Shown: in pieces, positions 1-6,389 of the stretch | Layout: each line of letters starts with the position of its first letter | Numbering within the stretch: the first letter of the stretch is position 1 | Origin: an uncultured Bacteroidota bacterium | Lineage (GTDB): Bacteria; Bacteroidota; Bacteroidia; Chitinophagales; Chitinophagaceae | Direction: 5' to 3' | Length of the DNA: 9,005 nt | Assembly: GCA_903851455.1 (NCBI GenBank) | Contig: CAINOM010000666.1 | Span: forward strand, 1-9,005 | Position numbers and translations under genes: made by a program | The notes under the pieces: generated by a model | Database searches by the model: none | Seen by the model: the letters and a program-made list of their open reading frames with translations, nothing else | Told to the model about the DNA's origin: nothing

Positions 1-79
1 AGAACAGCCGATAATTTATTTGAACAAAAGTCAATTTTATTCAAAGACCGAAAAATTGCTATAGTTTTCATTCGCCCTA

Positions 80-93
80 TGGCTGATCAGCCA
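80..93. repeat. 14-bp perfect palindrome downstream of the NHL-repeat gene
   Basis: The sequence TGGCTGATCAGCCA is its own reverse complement and lies about 60 bp past the stop codon of the minus-strand NHL gene. As RNA it could form a 5-bp stem with a GATC loop. No T-tract follows in the direction of transcription, so a role as an intrinsic terminator is weak; a protein-binding site or chance are equally possible. Nothing else was seen in positions 1-152. Confidence 0.3.
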
Positions 94-152
94 CCCACTC
101 ATTTACTTTTGCTCACTCCCTAAAAAACGCAACTGTAAAATAACCGGCTCAC

Positions 153-1544
153 TCATCGCTGCACTACACTCACGTTTCCACTCCACTTGCCGTGATTGGT
201 AACAACATGTACAAAATAAAATCCGGGGGCTACATCTGCGCCTATTTTCAGGGATTTATTCGTTGTCGTGGAAACTGTTTTTACTGTTTCGCCGGCTGTA
301 TTGACAAGCATTACCAGGGCCGGCTCCTCAAATGCAGACGTGATCTGCACATTCAATTCGTCATAAACGGGATTGGGGAAAACATACACCACCGGGCCAG
401 GTGCGAACGCAAGCACACTGGTAAATGTGGTTGAAGTTGTATCGACATAGAAACTATCTGGTGACGTTATTTCGCGCACCCGGTAGTTGTTGTTGTCTGC
501 TATATATACATTCCCCCATTTGTCAACCACTACGCCGTTAGGCACGGCCAGTGAAGCATCTGTGGCCGGTATGCCATCCCCGTTATAGCCATCTGCGCCA
601 TTGCCTGCATAGGTATTGACGATGCCTGTGGGATCAACAATTCTCAACCGGCTATTTTCAGCATCCATGATGAAGATGTTTCCCATCTTATCTGATGCAA
701 GCCCTGCTAAATTGTTGAACGCTGCGGCAGTAGCAGGGCCGCCATCGCCTGAGAAACCAGCTATACCTGTTCCCGCAAAAGCGCTTATTTGTCCGCTTGT
801 ATTTATTTTTCTTACAAAGCCGGAACCAAGCTCAGCAATATATACATTGCCGTTCTTGTCTACGCACACATCTACCGGAGCGTTTACTTCAGCAGCTGTG
901 GCCGGACCACCATTCCCGGTTGAAGCAGCTGTACCATTACCGGCAATTGTGGAAATAATGCCTGCCGCATTTACTTTCCTGACGCGGTAGTTCGCAAGGT
1001 CTCCGATATAAATATCACCTGCGTTATCAACAGCTACCCCAAAGGGCTGAAAGAGACCGGCAGCAGTGGCCTGTCCGCCGTCTCCGCTGAAGAGCCCACC
1101 ACTCCCGCCACCTGCAACGGTCGTAATGATACCAGCCGGGTCTATTTTACGGATACGGTTGTTATAAACATCTGCCATAAAAAGGTTACCGGCCCTGTCC
1201 ATGGCCAGGCCTTGTGTGCCATTTATTTCGGCCGCTGTGGCCGGCCCGTTATCACCACTGAAACCGGCGGTACCCGTACCCGCAATGGTGGTGATGATTT
1301 TAGTCACCACGTCTACCCTGCAGATACGCTGATTATAAACGTCTCCGAAGTATAAGTTCCCGTTTGTGTCCACCGCAACTCTTGTTGGGTACGCGATCTC
1401 CGCTGCAGTCGCGGGACCATTGTCTCCTGAATGGCCCAGCGTTCCGGTGCCGGCAACAGTACTGATCGTTTGCCCGTGGGTCAAACTGTGGATCATCAGC
1501 GAGCAAAAGAAAAGACAGGTGAAGCGTATAGTTTTGTTTTTCAT
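153..1544 (-). CDS. Secreted NHL-repeat beta-propeller protein with T9SS C-terminal sorting domain
   Basis: The 463-residue product starts with a signal peptide (basic MKNKTIR, hydrophobic core to about residue 22, likely cleavage near residue 24). Six tandem NHL-type repeats of 56-57 residues follow (about 27-82, 83-138, 139-195, 196-251, 252-307, 308-363). Each has an AGxGxxGxxGDxGPAT-like loop, a VAVDxxGNxY strand and an R(V/I)RKI end, which together predict a six-bladed propeller. The last ~75 residues, from VFPNP (388-392) through APGFYFVHV to the terminal VSVVQR, are a type A Por secretion tail. The protein should therefore cross the outer membrane by the type IX system and be released or anchored at the surface. 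NHL propellers usually bind proteins or ligands, and some act as lyases; no catalytic residues were identified, so the target is unknown. It is divergent from the FISUMP gene and was not given a symbol. Confidence 0.88.
   Translation of the reverse strand: MKNKTIRFTCLFFCSLMIHSLTHGQTISTVAGTGTLGHSGDNGPATAAEIAYPTRVAVDTNGNLYFGDVYNQRICRVDVVTKIITTIAGTGTAGFSGDNGPATAAEINGTQGLAMDRAGNLFMADVYNNRIRKIDPAGIITTVAGGGSGGLFSGDGGQATAAGLFQPFGVAVDNAGDIYIGDLANYRVRKVNAAGIISTIAGNGTAASTGNGGPATAAEVNAPVDVCVDKNGNVYIAELGSGFVRKINTSGQISAFAGTGIAGFSGDGGPATAAAFNNLAGLASDKMGNIFIMDAENSRLRIVDPTGIVNTYAGNGADGYNGDGIPATDASLAVPNGVVVDKWGNVYIADNNNYRVREITSPDSFYVDTTSTTFTSVLAFAPGPVVYVFPNPVYDELNVQITSAFEEPALVMLVNTAGETVKTVSTTTNKSLKIGADVAPGFYFVHVVTNHGKWSGNVSVVQR
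456..1466 (-). repeat. Six in-frame tandem NHL repeats (about 168-171 bp units)
   Basis: These are the coding repeats of the propeller domain. Five units are 168 bp and the third is 171 bp. The glycine-rich loop segment (SGDxGPATAA) is the best-conserved part and recurs at DNA level as variants of gcagtagcaggg/gccggtgccgg-type tracts on the plus strand. The units have diverged enough that recent expansion is unlikely, but recombination between neighbouring units could still change repeat number. Confidence 0.75.
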
Positions 1545-1640
1545 GTCGGTTGTTTTATGAAAATAGGATGATAACCCTTCAACAAGTTACCAAAAAATAA
1601 TAAAAGACGTGATATTTTTGTTGATATGTCGATTACGGTC

Positions 1641-1674
1641 TTTGGACGAATACCGCCTCCATTTGCTATTTTTG
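1641..1674 (+). promoter_or_regulatory. Bacteroidota-type promoter of the FISUMP gene
   Basis: A -7 box TATTTTTG (1667-1674) matches the Bacteroidota consensus TAnnTTTG exactly. A TTTG at 1641-1644 serves as the -33 element with a 22-bp spacer, slightly longer than usual. Transcription would start near 1680, giving a leader of about 25 nt before the ATG at 1706. No purine-rich Shine-Dalgarno is seen, which is common in this phylum. Confidence 0.6.
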
Positions 1675-1705
1675 TTTCAGGTTGTTCATAGCCCGCGCAT
1701 AGTAA

Positions 1706-2368
1706 ATGACAAAATTTTCATTCTTCTTGTTCGCAATATTTGTCTGCAGCCACACATTGCTGTCGCAGCAGTATAACGGCCCTACAGTAAAAATAGGCCG
1801 GCAGGAATGGATGGCCGGCAACCTGGACGCAGACCGCTATATTGACGGAACATCCATACAGGAAGCCAGGACTCCTGCTGAATGGAAAGCATGCAATGAA
1901 AAAAGGATCGGCTGCTACTGCAATTACGATAATGAAGGCTGCTATGGCAGCATGTATGGCAAACTGTATAACTGGTGGGCCGTGAAACGAGGTATTGCAC
2001 CGCACTGCTGGAGAATAGCAAACCGAACGGACTTCGACAGATTGGTGGCATATGTGGGTGGCGAGCACGCAGGCAAAACGCTAAAAGGAAAGCACAGCTG
2101 GAGCAATGACTGGAACGGCAACAACACCAGCGGTTTCGCAGCACTCGCTTCGGGCTGCAGAAACCCATCCGGTACTTTCAGCTTTGTAGGCAAGGAAAGC
2201 TTTTTCTGGACCAGCGATTCGAGGAAGACCGGCAACGACCGCGGAACGGGACTCTACTTCTTCATTAACTACGACGATAAATTCAATTACGAGATCAGTG
2301 AGGACTTTGGATTTTCTGTCCGTTGTGTCCGCGACGTGGGCGAGGCCCCGCCAGAGCCGTGCCCTTAA
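1706..2368 (+). CDS. Secreted FISUMP-domain protein
   Basis: The 220-residue product has a signal peptide (MTKFSFF, hydrophobic to about residue 17, likely cleavage at LLS-QQ near 20). The remainder is one FISUMP domain (Fibrobacter succinogenes major paralogous domain). Recognisable landmarks are the opening IGRQEWMAGNLD (30-41), the central YGKLYNWWAV (84-93), GFAAL..G (143-150), FFWTSD (166-171) and the closing GFSVRCVRD (202-210). These are the conserved landmarks of the family, whose biochemical function is unknown and which is found mostly in secreted or surface proteins. The usual CPxGWHVPT segment is degenerate here (HCWRIANRT, 100-108), and there are extra cysteines at 63, 70, 72 and 79 that may form disulfides. 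No T9SS tail or lipobox is visible, so it is probably periplasmic or exported by another route. It converges on the carotenoid operon with a 3-bp gap. Confidence 0.85.
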   Translation: MTKFSFFLFAIFVCSHTLLSQQYNGPTVKIGRQEWMAGNLDADRYIDGTSIQEARTPAEWKACNEKRIGCYCNYDNEGCYGSMYGKLYNWWAVKRGIAPHCWRIANRTDFDRLVAYVGGEHAGKTLKGKHSWSNDWNGNNTSGFAALASGCRNPSGTFSFVGKESFFWTSDSRKTGNDRGTGLYFFINYDDKFNYEISEDFGFSVRCVRDVGEAPPEPCP

Positions 2369-2372
2369 GGGC
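2361..2372. repeat. 12-bp palindrome spanning the convergent stop codons
   Basis: GCCCTTAAGGGC is perfectly palindromic. It contains the TAA of the FISUMP gene and touches the last base of the lycopene cyclase stop codon. It could fold as a 4-bp GC stem with a TTAA loop on either transcript, but there is no T-tract on either side, so it is at best a weak bidirectional terminator. Confidence 0.3.
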
Positions 2373-3079
2373 TATACGCCCCCAGCGGCAACGACAGCCC
2401 TTTCTTTTAAATACTCAAAGCCGGCGACATTCATAAGAATAAGCAGCATGCCGTAAAACGTATCTTCAAATGGAATGGTAAACATGCGCAGGCCCATATT
2501 AAATTTACCGTTGTAGATCACTACAGGCTGTGCGAGTCCGGTGCCTGTAAGCAAGCCATTAGAAATAAAAAAAGGAAGGAGAATGATCGCAAACGACAGG
2601 TAAAAAGACGGCAAAAAAGATCCCCGCCTCTTCCGCAACAAAATCAGAAATACAGCCAATAACAGAAATGTAACCGAGGTATAAAGCTTGCTGATATTCA
2701 ACGTACCTGAGACCACAAGAAAGGCAACCAACCCCCACGACAAATAGTTGGCAGCGTTACCGTAGCGCGATAAGTTGAAAGACAAGGCAACAGCATGATA
2801 AGTAAATACGCATGCATACGGTACACAAATAAAGAAAAGGCATTCCTCGATCGGAAGGTTGAGCAGGTGAAAGCCGGTGATGTACCGGGTATTAAAGCTC
2901 CAGACATTTCCTGCCACAAAAAAATAATCCCACACCAAAAAGAACAATGCTACCGCTATGCATGCCGGGAAGAAGTACTTCCATTGTTTGTGGAAATTCA
3001 ATCGCGGATGAAACGAAAATGCAAACGGAAAAACAAGGCACGCCAGGTCTATAAGGAGATACGTGTATTTTTCAGGCAT
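2372..3079 (-). CDS. crtYcd: Lycopene beta-cyclase, fused CrtYc-CrtYd (heterodimer-type) membrane protein
   Basis: The 235-residue product is very hydrophobic, with about six to seven predicted membrane segments, and has two homologous halves. The first half carries W50-D51-Y-F-F and the P76-I-E-E79 motif; the second carries SNGLLTG, VVIYN and the P203-F-E-D206 motif. These paired PxE(E/D) motifs mark the lycopene cyclase domain family, in which CrtYc and CrtYd are separate proteins in actinobacteria and are fused in many Bacteroidota, archaea and fungi. It would cyclise the ends of lycopene to give beta-carotene in the inner membrane. Length fits a single fused two-domain protein. It is the last gene of the operon: its ATG overlaps the crtZ stop by 8 bp, so translation is probably coupled. 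Whether it cyclises one or both ends cannot be read from sequence. Confidence 0.88.
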   Translation of the reverse strand: MPEKYTYLLIDLACLVFPFAFSFHPRLNFHKQWKYFFPACIAVALFFLVWDYFFVAGNVWSFNTRYITGFHLLNLPIEECLFFICVPYACVFTYHAVALSFNLSRYGNAANYLSWGLVAFLVVSGTLNISKLYTSVTFLLLAVFLILLRKRRGSFLPSFYLSFAIILLPFFISNGLLTGTGLAQPVVIYNGKFNMGLRMFTIPFEDTFYGMLLILMNVAGFEYLKERAVVAAGGV

Positions 3080-3566
3080 TGGCAGATTTTTTGTCAGCAG
3101 TATCGCTCTTCAGCTTAGCCGCTTCCCGGAAATAGCGCAGCGGCACAAACAACATTCCAAAGCATTCTCCGTCTTCCTTGCCGAGGTGCTTGTGGTGCAT
3201 TTTATGCGCCCGGCGTATTGCTTTGAAGTATACATTGTCTGCGTTGCGGAGTATTTTAAAACGCTGGTGAATAAAAACATCATGCACCATAAAATACGCA
3301 AACCCATATAAAGTGATGCCGCTGCCTACATACAAAAGCGGACGCAGATCCGTGTATATTCCCAGCGCCAGGCAGGCAATACCCGGCAGTGCGAAAATGA
3401 GGAAGAAATAGTCGTTCTTTTCGAAAAACGAACCAGGATTTTTCTTGTGATGATCTTCATGAAGCGCCCACAGCAAGCCATGCATCAGGTATTTATGCGC
3501 GATCCAGGCTACTGCCTCCATGGATAAGAAAGAGCCAAAAACGATGAGTGTATTAACCAGCCACAT
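3072..3566 (-). CDS. crtZ: Beta-carotene hydroxylase (di-iron, fatty acid hydroxylase superfamily)
   Basis: The 164-residue protein has all four histidine clusters of bacterial CrtZ: H24-KYLM-H29, H36-ED-HH (39-40), H95-DVFI-H100 and H121-KM-HH (124-125), which bind the di-iron centre. Hydrophobic segments at about 3-20, 53-70 and 76-95 place it in the membrane. Known CrtZ enzymes hydroxylate the 3 and 3' carbons of beta-ionone rings, turning beta-carotene into cryptoxanthin and zeaxanthin. Length and motif spacing are typical, so it looks intact. It sits 1 bp after the stop of the SRPBCC gene and overlaps the lycopene cyclase start by 8 bp, which supports translational coupling and a shared pathway with the enzyme making its substrate. 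Confidence 0.92.
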   Translation of the reverse strand: MWLVNTLIVFGSFLSMEAVAWIAHKYLMHGLLWALHEDHHKKNPGSFFEKNDYFFLIFALPGIACLALGIYTDLRPLLYVGSGITLYGFAYFMVHDVFIHQRFKILRNADNVYFKAIRRAHKMHHKHLGKEDGECFGMLFVPLRYFREAAKLKSDTADKKSANA

Positions 3567-3567
3567 T

Positions 3568-4041
3568 TTATTGATTTTGTTTTTGTCCGAATAATTTTGT
3601 CAGCACCTGCTCTCTGAAATTAAATATTGCATTTAGCTTATTGCGCACCACCAGTGAATGTGCAATGATCCCCAGCGGACCCAAAGGTAGACCGTATTTT
3701 ACTTCGTCACGCATCCTTACGCCACCCGCAATCGCCGTAAAAAAGTGCGTGTGCTCCCAAAGTTTATACGGTCCTTTCAGTTGCTTGTCAGTAAATACAA
3801 AGGGAGCGTCTACACTGGTAATTTCAGTGATCCATTTCAGCGGTATGCCCAGCAGCGGCTTCACCATATATTCTATCTCCATGCCTGAGTAGATCGGTCC
3901 ATCACCCAGATCCGATAGTATCTCGAATCCTAGTTCAGGCGGCGTTATCTTGGCAAGGTTGCGTGGCGAGCTGAAAAAAGCCCACGCTTCTTCAATGGAT
4001 ATCGGCAATTCCAGTTCACGGTAAAGTGTAAATATTCTCAT
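3568..4041 (-). CDS. SRPBCC-fold (START/Bet v1-like) protein in the carotenoid operon
   Basis: The 157-residue protein has the SRPBCC pattern: an initial beta-strand (FTLYRELELPIS), the helix-turn segment EEAWAFFSSPRNLAKITPPELGFEIL (about 18-42), a run of beta-strands (GMEIEYMVKPLLGIPLKWITEIT; FVFTDKQLKGPYKLWEHTHFFTAI; GVRMRDEVKYGLPLG) and a long C-terminal helix (about 125-150). This fold encloses a hydrophobic cavity. There is no signal peptide or membrane segment, so it should be cytosolic. Members are often annotated as polyketide cyclase-like or wrongly as cell division inhibitor. Its ATG overlaps the crtB stop in an ATGA arrangement and crtZ follows after 1 bp, so it is made together with the pigment enzymes. 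A role as carotenoid carrier or accessory factor is inference; no catalytic residues can be assigned. Confidence 0.8.
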   Translation of the reverse strand: MRIFTLYRELELPISIEEAWAFFSSPRNLAKITPPELGFEILSDLGDGPIYSGMEIEYMVKPLLGIPLKWITEITSVDAPFVFTDKQLKGPYKLWEHTHFFTAIAGGVRMRDEVKYGLPLGPLGIIAHSLVVRNKLNAIFNFREQVLTKLFGQKQNQ

Positions 4042-4874
4042 AGCAAGTTCAGTTGGTGCCTGATCATTGATTGTAACATCAGGCTTATCTTTTTGTGATT
4101 AGGTATTCTTATCCGCGCACTCAGCGCTTGTTCAACGGGAAGATTTTTGATCATCAGGTAAAGCTTCTTGTAATAGAAGTAAGACAGGTAAACACCCCTC
4201 CTCGATGACCTGGGCAGCATGCTTATTCCTGCCAGCGCCTGCGCGAAATCCCATTCTATGTCCGCCTGTATCTTTTCTTTTTCGTGCCGCGAAAAGCTGG
4301 CGAAATTGACACCGGGAAAATAAGTACGCCCCAGCAATTGATAGTCCGCCTTCATGTCCCGCAGGAAATTCACCTTCTGAAATGCCGCCCCCAGTTTCAT
4401 CGCAGGCGTCTTTAACCTTTGATACAACAGATCATTATTCTCCGTAAATACCCGCAGGCACATCAGTCCCACTACCGCCGCTGACCCGAAAATGTATTGA
4501 TCATAGGATGACTCTGTATGGCTTGTCTGTCGAAGGTCCGCCTCCATGCTGGCGAAGAACCCATCGATCAGCTCGGCATCTATGTTGTACTTGTTCACAA
4601 TGTGCTGGTAGCTGTTGAGTATAGGATTCGTGCTGATGCCCTGGGCTATTGCCTTATTGGTCTCGGCTCTGAACTCGCCGAGCAATGCCGCTTTGTCGTA
4701 ATCGTGAAAGGAATCAACGATCTCATCAGCCAGCCGCACAAAGCCGTAGATAGCGTAGATCGGATCATGGAAGCGCCGGTCTAAAAAACGGATGCCGAGC
4801 GAAAAACTGGTGCTGTACGTCCTCGTGGTAAGCTTGCTGCAACCGTAGGACACATTGTCAAATAATTGCTTCAT
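4038..4874 (-). CDS. crtB: Phytoene synthase (squalene/phytoene synthase family)
   Basis: The 278-residue protein shows the two aspartate motifs of trans-prenyl head-to-head synthases: D50-EIV-D54 in the first, and Q166-xx-N169-xx-R172-D173-xxx-D177 in the second; these bind the Mg-diphosphates. The N-terminal YSTSFSLGIRFL and the YIFGSAAVVGLM segment (127-138, matching the family's Y..GSA..VG) also fit. Together with the desaturase and cyclase next door, it should condense two geranylgeranyl diphosphates to phytoene in the cytosol or at the membrane. Squalene or dehydrosqualene synthase activity is the alternative, but the CrtYcd and CrtZ partners argue for the C40 route. Length is slightly short but typical for Bacteroidota. 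Its ATG overlaps the crtI stop by 4 bp and its TGA overlaps the next start by 4 bp, indicating tight translational coupling. Confidence 0.92.
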   Translation of the reverse strand: MKQLFDNVSYGCSKLTTRTYSTSFSLGIRFLDRRFHDPIYAIYGFVRLADEIVDSFHDYDKAALLGEFRAETNKAIAQGISTNPILNSYQHIVNKYNIDAELIDGFFASMEADLRQTSHTESSYDQYIFGSAAVVGLMCLRVFTENNDLLYQRLKTPAMKLGAAFQKVNFLRDMKADYQLLGRTYFPGVNFASFSRHEKEKIQADIEWDFAQALAGISMLPRSSRRGVYLSYFYYKKLYLMIKNLPVEQALSARIRIPNHKKISLMLQSMIRHQLNLL

Positions 4875-6379
4875 CGGTTTTCATTTAGATACTTTGATAA
4901 TTGGGTTGCCGCTATTTGCCCGGAGATGATAGCCGGCGGCATGCCCGGCCCGGGTACTGTCAGCTGCCCTGCATAAAACAGGTTCTTTACTTTTTTATTC
5001 CTTAGTGTCGGTTTCAAAACCGCTGTTTGCCTCAGTGTATTGGCAAGACCATATGCATTGCCTTTATAAGCATGATAGTCGTTTACAAAATCATTGACAC
5101 AATAACTCTTCTTATAAACAATATGGGGTAATATGCTTTCATCACACAGCCGCTCCATTCTGCCTATCATCACCTTGAAATAGCGTTCTCTTATTTCCTG
5201 CGTCTCCTGCAGCCCGGGTGCTATTGGCATCAGCAGGAAGAGATTTTCCATACCTGCCGGAGCTACCGTACTGTCTGTTTTCGATGGGCAGCAAACGTAA
5301 AACAGGGGGTCTGTAGGCCATTCAGGAGTCGTGTATATTTCAGAAGCATGCTTTTCAAGGCTGGAGTCAAAGAACAGGTTATGATGGATCAGCTTCTTCA
5401 GCTTCTTGTTGACACCTACGTAGAAGATAAGGCATGAAGGAGCCAATGTTCTTTTCTCCCAGTAGGCTTCGTTGTAATTGCGGTAAGGTTCGTCGAGCAG
5501 CTGCTGTTCGGTATGATGATAATCCCCGCTGGCGATGATGCCATCTGAATAGAACTCACCTTTTTCCGTGCCTATACTCACTGACCTCTCACCCCTTATA
5601 TTGATCCTGCGCACGTCGCAGCCCATAACTACTTCTACGCCCAACGAGCGGCCAAGGTTGTTCATCGCCTTTATGGTTTCTGCCATGCCACCCATAGGGT
5701 ACCAGGTACCTTGCGACAGCGCGGCATAATTCATCAGGCTGTACAATGCAGGGATCTGCCGGGCCGTTGCGCCAAGAAACAGCACCGGGAACTCCAGCAA
5801 TGCTACAAGCCGCTCATCCTTGAAATACCGTCTTACATGTGCACGCATAGATGTGAGCAACTGTAACTTGGCAGCGCCGGTCATTACCTTTTTGTTCGCA
5901 AATTCCATCCACGAGAATGCTGGTTTGTAAACCAATTCCTGCATGCCAACCTCGTATTTGAATTTACCTTCGGCCAGGAATTTTTTCAGCTTGTCCGCAC
6001 TCCCCTTTTCTATCTGCTCAAACATCTGGCTGATGGCGTCCGGATCAGCCGGCACCTGCAGCACATCCTCTTTCCCGAAGATCATCTGGAAGCCGGGGTC
6101 CAACCGTACCAGTGTATAAAAATCACGCGGGTGACTTCCAAACTGTGCAAAGAAGTTTTCCAGTACATCGGGCATCCAGTACCAGCTCGGCCCCATGTCG
6201 TAAGTAAACCCACCCTCACTGAACTCCCGCGCCCGGCCGCCGATGCTGTTGTTCTTTTCAAACACAGTAACCTCGTGCCCGTCCTTTGCCATAAAACATG
6301 CCGCGGATAATCCCGAGAACCCACTTCCTATCACTGCTATCTTTTTCAATTTCTTTGTTTTATTCACTGTTTCGTGCAA
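4871..6379 (-). CDS. crtI: Phytoene desaturase (CrtI-type, FAD-dependent)
   Basis: The 502-residue product has an N-terminal dinucleotide-binding fold, AVIGSGFSGLSAA with G18-x-G20-xx-G23, followed by the acidic end of the second strand (E41) and the GGRAREF turn. YDMGPSWYWMPD (60-71) is typical of Bacteroidota CrtI. The C-terminus has the bacterial phytoene dehydrogenase signature, FYAGQLTVPGPGMPPAIISG. It would introduce four double bases' worth of desaturation into phytoene to give lycopene, as a membrane-associated FAD enzyme. The start is uncertain: no ATG is available in frame between a stop at 6413-6415 and the FAD motif. TTG at 6379, GTG at 6367 and TTG at 6349 are the options; the last gives MKKIAVIGSG, which resembles usual family N-termini. 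No strong Shine-Dalgarno decides between them. The C-terminus overlaps crtB by 4 bp. A diapophytoene desaturase (CrtN) is less likely given the C40 neighbours. Confidence 0.92.
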   Translation of the reverse strand: MHETVNKTKKLKKIAVIGSGFSGLSAACFMAKDGHEVTVFEKNNSIGGRAREFSEGGFTYDMGPSWYWMPDVLENFFAQFGSHPRDFYTLVRLDPGFQMIFGKEDVLQVPADPDAISQMFEQIEKGSADKLKKFLAEGKFKYEVGMQELVYKPAFSWMEFANKKVMTGAAKLQLLTSMRAHVRRYFKDERLVALLEFPVLFLGATARQIPALYSLMNYAALSQGTWYPMGGMAETIKAMNNLGRSLGVEVVMGCDVRRINIRGERSVSIGTEKGEFYSDGIIASGDYHHTEQQLLDEPYRNYNEAYWEKRTLAPSCLIFYVGVNKKLKKLIHHNLFFDSSLEKHASEIYTTPEWPTDPLFYVCCPSKTDSTVAPAGMENLFLLMPIAPGLQETQEIRERYFKVMIGRMERLCDESILPHIVYKKSYCVNDFVNDYHAYKGNAYGLANTLRQTAVLKPTLRNKKVKNLFYAGQLTVPGPGMPPAIISGQIAATQLSKYLNENR

Positions 6380-6389
6380 TCGTCGCAGA

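Noticed and set aside
456..1466. A CRISPR-like or intergenic tandem repeat array
   Set aside because: The roughly 168-bp periodicity is in frame and explained by NHL protein repeats.
1545..1610. A promoter for the NHL-repeat gene (minus-strand near-matches TAACTTG at 1583-1589 and an A/T-rich TATTATTTTTTG)
   Set aside because: Neither fits TAnnTTTG exactly and no -33 element stands at the right distance; a promoter must exist here but cannot be placed.
2372..3079. The lycopene cyclase as only one half (CrtYc or CrtYd) or a truncated gene
   Set aside because: Both PxE(E/D) motifs (76-79 and 203-206) and about twice the length of a single half are present, so it is the fused form.
4871..6379. 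The desaturase as a C30 diapophytoene desaturase (CrtN) with CrtB as dehydrosqualene synthase
   Set aside because: A cyclase and ring hydroxylase in the same operon need C40 lycopene and beta-carotene, and the N-terminal pattern fits Bacteroidota CrtI.
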